Of a stretch of 64,000 nt of DNA, positions 59,670 to 64,000 are shown one piece after another. Location: assembly GCF_039522365.1 (NCBI RefSeq), contig NZ_BAAADJ010000004.1, forward strand, positions 186,001 through 250,000. Direction: 5' to 3'. This DNA comes from Bacillus carboniphilus (lineage in GTDB: Bacteria > Bacillota > Bacilli > Bacillales > JC228). Numbering within the stretch: position 1 is the stretch's first letter; every line of letters begins with the position of its first letter. The position numbers were made by a program, and so were the translations under genes. A model generated the notes under the pieces. It was not told where the DNA came from, ran no database searches, and was given only the letters and a program-made list of their open reading frames with translations.

Positions 59670-59743
59670 CGGGACAGGGGGACAGGTTTAGTGTCCCACC
59701 CACCGAAGGGAAGTGGGACACTAAACCTGTCCCCTCCGTCCCT
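59670..59743. repeat. Inverted REP pair upstream of the NRAMP-like gene
   Basis: A plus-strand copy (59670-59699) and a minus-strand copy (59713-59743) separated by 13 bases. The pair can form a single long stem, like BIME elements of enterobacteria. The rest of 59473-59844 contains nothing recognisable. Confidence 0.9.
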
Positions 59744-59844
59744 CCATTTAAAGACACATTTAAGACATTTTCTTTAAATGCCTGTCGTAATACAATAAGA
59801 ACGAGTGGACAGTTTTGAATTTTCTGATTATAAGGAGGATGGGT

Positions 59845-61089
59845 ATGGAGACGGAAATTAAAGGTGGTTCAACGGGCGTAAATGTAAACGCTAACAAAAA
59901 GGGGTTTTTGAAATTTTTAGGTCCTGCTTTAATTACTTCTGCACTTGTTTTGGGACCAGGTAGTTTGACGTTGTCATCTAAGATTGGAGCCATTTTCGGG
60001 TATGACTTGCTTTGGATTTTAGCTGTAACGGTTATTTTTATGATGATTTATACAGAAATGAGCACCCGGATTGGGATGGCTTCGAACATTAGCTTCATCC
60101 AGTTAATCAAACAGAAATTCGGCAAATGGGGTGCCGTAGTCATTGGGGTCGGAGCCTTTTTAGTATGTGCCTCGTTCCAAGCCGGAAACTCCGTGGGTGT
60201 TGGGTACGCCATTAGTACAGTGTTCGGACTCACACCAACCGTATGGATTGTCCTTTTCACCCTAGTCGGTGCAGGACTCCTATTCACGAAAGACTTTTAC
60301 AATGTCCTTGAAAAACTAATGCTCGGCCTTGTACTGATCATGTTAGTCGCATTCTTTGTCACTTTATTTTTAGCAAAGCCTTCTATCGGCTCCATCGCAA
60401 GTGGATTTGTACCATCTATGCCAGCAGGCTCACTTGGACTTATCATCGCTATGACCGCAACGAGCTTCTCAATCGTAGGTGCCAGCTACCAGTCTTACCT
60501 AGTGCAAGAGAAAGGCTGGACGAAGGACCTTGCTAAACAAGGTGCGAAAGAATCTTACTTAGGGATTTTCCTACTTGGTCTCATCTCTTTACTTGTTATG
60601 ATTGCGGCCGCTGCGGTTTTAAAGCCTGAAGGTGTCCAAGTAAACTCCATCACAGATATGGGATTAGCGCTTAAGCCATTGTTCGGCGGTTGGGCTACAA
60701 CGGTCTTTATGTTTGGACTTTTTGGCGCAGCGTTCTCTTCTCTAATGGGGAATGCAACAATTGGTGGTGCGATGCTATCTGATGGTCTTGGATTTGGTAG
60801 CAAGCTGAAAGAAAACAAAGTCAAGTACGCCATCATTGCCGTTATGCTATTTGGTTCTATCATGGCCATCGCTTTCGGAGGTTCACCAGTCAACCTCATC
60901 ATTTTTGCTCAAGCCATAACGATTGTCGTGGTACCTGTCATTGCGATTGCCTTACTAGTCATCGCTAACAACAAAGAAATTATGGGTGATTTAAAAAATA
61001 CGGTATTGAAAAATGTGATTGCCATCGCTGGACTCATTGTCCTCATCCTACTGGCATTCAATAATGTAAAAAATATCTTTTTTAGCTAA
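59845..61089 (+). CDS. NRAMP-like transporter lacking the metal-binding motifs
   Basis: About 414 residues with about 11 membrane segments of the NRAMP/APC fold. Canonical Nramp has DPGN in TM1 and MPH in TM6. Here TM1 reads LGPGS (37-40) and TM6 reads SIVGASYQSY (209-218), so the Asp, Asn, Met and His ligands are gone. Transport of a divalent metal is therefore doubtful. The ATG follows TAAGGAGGATGGGT. It is the first gene of an operon with an epimerase and a DapA-like lyase. Confidence 0.82.
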   Translation: METEIKGGSTGVNVNANKKGFLKFLGPALITSALVLGPGSLTLSSKIGAIFGYDLLWILAVTVIFMMIYTEMSTRIGMASNISFIQLIKQKFGKWGAVVIGVGAFLVCASFQAGNSVGVGYAISTVFGLTPTVWIVLFTLVGAGLLFTKDFYNVLEKLMLGLVLIMLVAFFVTLFLAKPSIGSIASGFVPSMPAGSLGLIIAMTATSFSIVGASYQSYLVQEKGWTKDLAKQGAKESYLGIFLLGLISLLVMIAAAAVLKPEGVQVNSITDMGLALKPLFGGWATTVFMFGLFGAAFSSLMGNATIGGAMLSDGLGFGSKLKENKVKYAIIAVMLFGSIMAIAFGGSPVNLIIFAQAITIVVVPVIAIALLVIANNKEIMGDLKNTVLKNVIAIAGLIVLILLAFNNVKNIFFS

Positions 61090-61101
61090 CGGAGGGATTC
61101 C

Positions 61102-62118
61102 ATGCAAACTATTGAACAGCTTGAAAACATAATGACGAAGCCAACTCTCCAATTGATGGAAGATATGAAGAAAATATCTGGAGACATCATGATTCTAGGT
61201 GTGGGCGGAAAAATGGGCCCCACCCTCGCCAAATTAGCCAAACGTGCCTGTGAGGAAGCTGGCATCGAAAAACGAATTATCGGGGTTTCCCGTTTCTCAT
61301 CTGGCACACTCCGTGATGAACTGGAAGCAGCTGGAGTGGAAACAATTGCTACAGACTTACTGGATGATGAGCAGCTTCAGGCTCTACCCGAAGTTCAAAA
61401 CATCATTTATATGGCCGGAAAAAAATTCGGCACGCTGGGAAATGAACATTTCACCTGGGCGATGAACGCCTACTTGCCAGGCAGAGTCGCAGAAAAATTC
61501 AAGCAGTCCAACATTGTTGTTTTTTCATCAGGCAATATCTATCCTTTTGTTGATGTAAAAACAGGTGGTTGTTCGGAGGAGGTACCTACTAGTCCCGTTG
61601 GTGAGTACGCTCAATCTTGTTTGGGGCGCGAACGAGTTTTCACGTACTTCGCTAAGAAAAACCAGACACCCATCCTCTTATATCGACTCAACTATGCAAT
61701 CGACATGCGTTACGGTGTCTTATTAGAAGTGGCCAAACAGGTCTTTCACGAAAAACCAATCGACCTCACAACCGGTCAAGTCAACGTCATTTGGCAAGGA
61801 GATGCCAATGAATATGCAATTCGCTCACTCTTACATTGCAGCACCGATCCAACCATCATGAACGTCACGGGTCCTGAAACCGTATCGGTTCGTTGGCTCG
61901 CCCATGAATTCGGAAGGCTGTTCGACAAAAAGCCTACCTTCATGAACGAGGAAGCACCAAGTGCCCTGCTTAACAATTCGGGGAAAGCCCATAAAACATT
62001 TGGATATCCAAGCGTCACTCTGCAACAAATGATTGAATGGACAGCCGAATGGCTACAAAACGATGGTGAAGTCATTGATAAACCAACACACTTCCAAGAA
62101 AGACAAGGAGCTTTTTAA
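61102..62118 (+). CDS. NAD(P)-dependent epimerase/dehydratase family protein
   Basis: 338 residues: a Rossmann fold with ILGVGGKMGP (31-40), an acidic site after VETIATDLLD and the extended-SDR layout. The usual catalytic YxxxK is YAQSC here (Tyr169 to Cys173), so the lysine is replaced. SSGNIYP near 142 supplies the serine. Either a non-standard enzyme or a binding protein. It follows the NRAMP-like gene by 12 bases and is immediately before the DapA-like gene. Confidence 0.85.
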   Translation: MQTIEQLENIMTKPTLQLMEDMKKISGDIMILGVGGKMGPTLAKLAKRACEEAGIEKRIIGVSRFSSGTLRDELEAAGVETIATDLLDDEQLQALPEVQNIIYMAGKKFGTLGNEHFTWAMNAYLPGRVAEKFKQSNIVVFSSGNIYPFVDVKTGGCSEEVPTSPVGEYAQSCLGRERVFTYFAKKNQTPILLYRLNYAIDMRYGVLLEVAKQVFHEKPIDLTTGQVNVIWQGDANEYAIRSLLHCSTDPTIMNVTGPETVSVRWLAHEFGRLFDKKPTFMNEEAPSALLNNSGKAHKTFGYPSVTLQQMIEWTAEWLQNDGEVIDKPTHFQERQGAF

Positions 62119-63177
62119 ATGGTAAAAGAAGATATTCGGGCACTGTTAATGGAAGGGACGGTCATCCCCGCTCACCCACTCGCATTAACAGAAGACAAAC
62201 AATTAGATGAACATAGTCAACGTGCGTTAACGAATTATTATATGGATGCCGGTGCAGGTGGAATCGCAGTTGGCGTGCATACCACCCAATTCGAAATCCG
62301 TGACCCAGCGTTCAATTTATATGAAAAAGTACTTCGTTTAGCAGTGGAAGAAGTGAACAAGAAGAACCTAGATCGTCCTTTTATAAAAATTGCTGGGATT
62401 TGCGGGGAAACGGAGCAGGCATCCGGGGAAGCCAAGCTTGCAAAGGAACTAGGCTATGACCTGGGGCTACTGAGTTTTGCGGGACTCAACCACTTAACAG
62501 AGGAAGAATTGCTAGATCATGCGAAAAAAATCGCAGGGATTATTCCAATCTTCGGCTTTTACCTCCAACCAGCAGTCGGCGGTCGCCTACTAAGCTTTGA
62601 TTTTTGGCAGGAGTTTGCGGAGATTCCAAATGTCTACGCGATTAAGATGGCACCTTTTGACCGCTATAAAACGTTAGATGTCGTTAGAGCGGTTTGTCAC
62701 TCTTCAAGATGTAACGAAATTGCCCTTTACACGGGGAATGACGATAATATTGTCTTGGATTTGCTCACGACTTATGAGGTAAAAGTGGGTGATAGAATTG
62801 TTGAGAAACCAATTGTCGGCGGTTTGCTCGGCCATTGGGCAGTGTGGACACAGAAGGCGGTCGAACTTTTAGCAGACATAAAAAAAGCTCGCAAATCGGG
62901 AGAAGACATCACCAGGTTCCTCCCTCTCGCTCAGCAGGTTACCGATACAAATGCTGCATTCTTTGATGCAGCTAACGGTTTTAAAGGATGTATCGCTGGT
63001 ATCAACGAGGTTTTAGCTAGACAGGGACTTCTCAAAGGCAACTGGTGCTTACTCGAGAAAGAAAAACTGAGCCCAGGCCAATCCGAAGAACTTGACCGCG
63101 TATACAAAGACTACCCAAATCTTCATGACGACGATTTTGTAAAAGAAAATCTATCAATCTGGCTCAACCAAGATTGA
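62119..63177 (+). CDS. Dihydrodipicolinate synthase (DapA/NanA) family lyase
   Basis: 352 residues of the (beta/alpha)8 class I aldolases. The Schiff-base lysine is Lys176 in NVYAIKMAPF, and the catalytic tyrosine lies in GFYLQP (Tyr148). At 352 residues it is longer than DapA (about 290), so it is not the housekeeping enzyme. Members cleave or make 2-oxo acid adducts of sugars or amino acids. It begins on the base after the epimerase stop codon, with GGAG nearby, and acts in the same pathway. Confidence 0.9.
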   Translation: MVKEDIRALLMEGTVIPAHPLALTEDKQLDEHSQRALTNYYMDAGAGGIAVGVHTTQFEIRDPAFNLYEKVLRLAVEEVNKKNLDRPFIKIAGICGETEQASGEAKLAKELGYDLGLLSFAGLNHLTEEELLDHAKKIAGIIPIFGFYLQPAVGGRLLSFDFWQEFAEIPNVYAIKMAPFDRYKTLDVVRAVCHSSRCNEIALYTGNDDNIVLDLLTTYEVKVGDRIVEKPIVGGLLGHWAVWTQKAVELLADIKKARKSGEDITRFLPLAQQVTDTNAAFFDAANGFKGCIAGINEVLARQGLLKGNWCLLEKEKLSPGQSEELDRVYKDYPNLHDDDFVKENLSIWLNQD

Positions 63178-63215
63178 TAGATTTCAAAGATTCGATACAA
63201 TGAAGATATAGTTAT

Positions 63216-63262
63216 AATCGGAAACACAGGTCAGGTCGGCCTTGTGTTTCCGATTTCTCTTT
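63216..63262 (+). terminator. Rho-independent terminator after the NRAMP-like operon
   Basis: AATCGGAAACACA pairs with TGTGTTTCCGATT over 13 bases, followed by TCTCTTTC. Confidence 0.8.
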
Positions 63263-63281
63263 CAACAAAGGAGTGTTACGC

Positions 63282-64000
63282 ATGATAAAAATTGGCATCA
63301 TCGGTCCTACCTGGATCAATGACCGGATCAAACGTTCCATTAAGAGATTTCCTATTTTTGACCCCCTATTTAAAACATCCAACAATATCTATGATGCGCC
63401 AATTTTTACAGAGGAATTGCAGGATCAATGTGACGTTCTGCTCTATTCTGGATACATCCCCTACTCTATCTCAAAAAAGAAGATTCCAATCGAACTTCCA
63501 GCCCACTACATCCCAGTCAAAGGCTCTTCTTTATACCGTGCTTTCTATAAATTGCAGAAACAAGTGAATGAAATTAACAACATCTCAATCGATACCCTGT
63601 CTAGAAAAGAGCTAGAACACCTGAATGGGGAACTGGACGAAACCATTGAAAGTATTCACTATGACGATAGGCTTTCCTTGACTCGAACCAAAGAAATCAT
63701 TGAGTTTCACGAAGCTCAGTACCGTGAAAATCAAACAGACTGCGCACTTACAGGGTTAAAGGTCGTTTCAGATGAACTGAATCTTAAAGGAATTCCGAAT
63801 GAATGGATTATTCCAACCGAGGAAGACATTATCGTCACACTGGAACGTGCCCTTTTGTCCACTGAACAAAGGAAAAAAGTAGAGTCACAAATCGTATTTG
63901 GGATTGTCAGTTTAGAAAATATTGAACAGGTAAAAAGAAGACTGGCCTCTGAACAGCAGATTCAACGCCTTTTTTTACAGGTCCAGCAGACGATTCTCGA
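63282..64000 (+). CDS. Hypothetical protein, partial (possible sensory regulator)
   Basis: The gene runs off the right edge; about 239 residues are visible. It begins MIKIGIIGPTWINDRIKRSI, which looks like a Rossmann or receptor-type start, then DVLLYSGYIPYSI and a region PAHYIPVKGSSLYRAFYKL, followed by charged helices. It may be the N-terminal sensory part of a transcriptional regulator for the preceding operon, but no DNA-binding domain is in view. Start follows AAAGGAGTGTTACGC. Confidence 0.6.
   Translation, partial: MIKIGIIGPTWINDRIKRSIKRFPIFDPLFKTSNNIYDAPIFTEELQDQCDVLLYSGYIPYSISKKKIPIELPAHYIPVKGSSLYRAFYKLQKQVNEINNISIDTLSRKELEHLNGELDETIESIHYDDRLSLTRTKEIIEFHEAQYRENQTDCALTGLKVVSDELNLKGIPNEWIIPTEEDIIVTLERALLSTEQRKKVESQIVFGIVSLENIEQVKRRLASEQQIQRLFLQVQQTIL

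Noticed and set aside
59845-61089. Standard manganese transporter MntH
   Set aside because: The defining DPGN and MPH motifs are absent.
62119-63177. Housekeeping dapA for lysine synthesis
   Set aside because: It is 60 residues too long and lies in an operon with a transporter and epimerase, not with lysine genes.

Overview
The window looks like chromosomal DNA of a low-GC Gram-positive bacterium of the Bacillaceae. The evidence is strong AGGAGG-type ribosome sites with frequent GTG/TTG starts, lipoproteins with typical Bacillus lipoboxes, and Bacillus-type gene families: YwbE, DUF3231, an ArtPQR-like arginine transporter, Fur-boxed siderophore uptake, PspC, and NprR-like HTH-TPR regulators. 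The genus cannot be fixed from the sequence alone. No tRNA, rRNA, CRISPR array or prophage was seen.

Layout. 1-5.3 kb: a sugar mutarotase fragment, a chemotaxis receptor, ywbE and a saccharopine-dehydrogenase-like enzyme. 5.5-12.2 kb: an orphan sensor kinase divergent from a carbohydrate operon (ascorbate-type PTS IIA-IIB-IIC, split transketolase, HAD phosphatase). 12.4-17.6 kb: a Fur-regulated iron-siderophore ABC importer divergent from a ferredoxin-NADP reductase. 17.7-25.2 kb: aldo/keto reductase, DUF3231, a two-gene membrane operon, an MFS exporter, PspC and an arginine-type ABC importer. 25.6-29.1 kb: LD-carboxypeptidase, a first HTH-TPR regulator and a PH-like membrane protein with a newly spotted 49-aa ORF. 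29.4-36.4 kb: a sugar ABC importer without its own ATPase, with two accessory lipoproteins and a divergent LacI regulator. 36.4-46.8 kb: zinc carboxypeptidase, 6-phosphogluconolactonase, EamA exporter, an AAA ATPase/TPR pair, a methyltransferase, and an NhaC antiporter/aminotransferase/Crp module. 46.9-50.8 kb: small zinc and membrane proteins, a REP-associated tyrosine transposase and D-cysteine desulfhydrase. 51-57.4 kb: an alpha/beta-hydrolase fused to a SARP-like DNA-binding domain, a large secreted subtilase, and a convergent NprR-like regulator with a 44-aa secreted propeptide. 57.6-64 kb: secreted or lipoproteins, then an NRAMP-like transporter/epimerase/DapA-like operon and a partial unknown gene.

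Two kinds of repeat run through the window. One is a family of about 30-bp hairpin elements built on GGGACA...GGGGACAGG...TGTCCC, at least 30 copies, many fused to the 3' end of a gene and supplying its stop codon. The single RAYT transposase gene itself ends in one, so it is the natural candidate partner. The other is a set of intergenic tandem arrays with a period of about 21 bp and different core motifs. In addition, a near-identical 20-24 bp palindrome centred on AAACGTTT recurs four times.

The most promising undescribed systems are the regulator-propeptide pair beside the subtilase, the hydrolase-fold transcription factor that has lost its catalytic histidine, the NRAMP-like operon whose metal-binding motifs are missing, and the REP/RAYT family with its gene-tail fusions.
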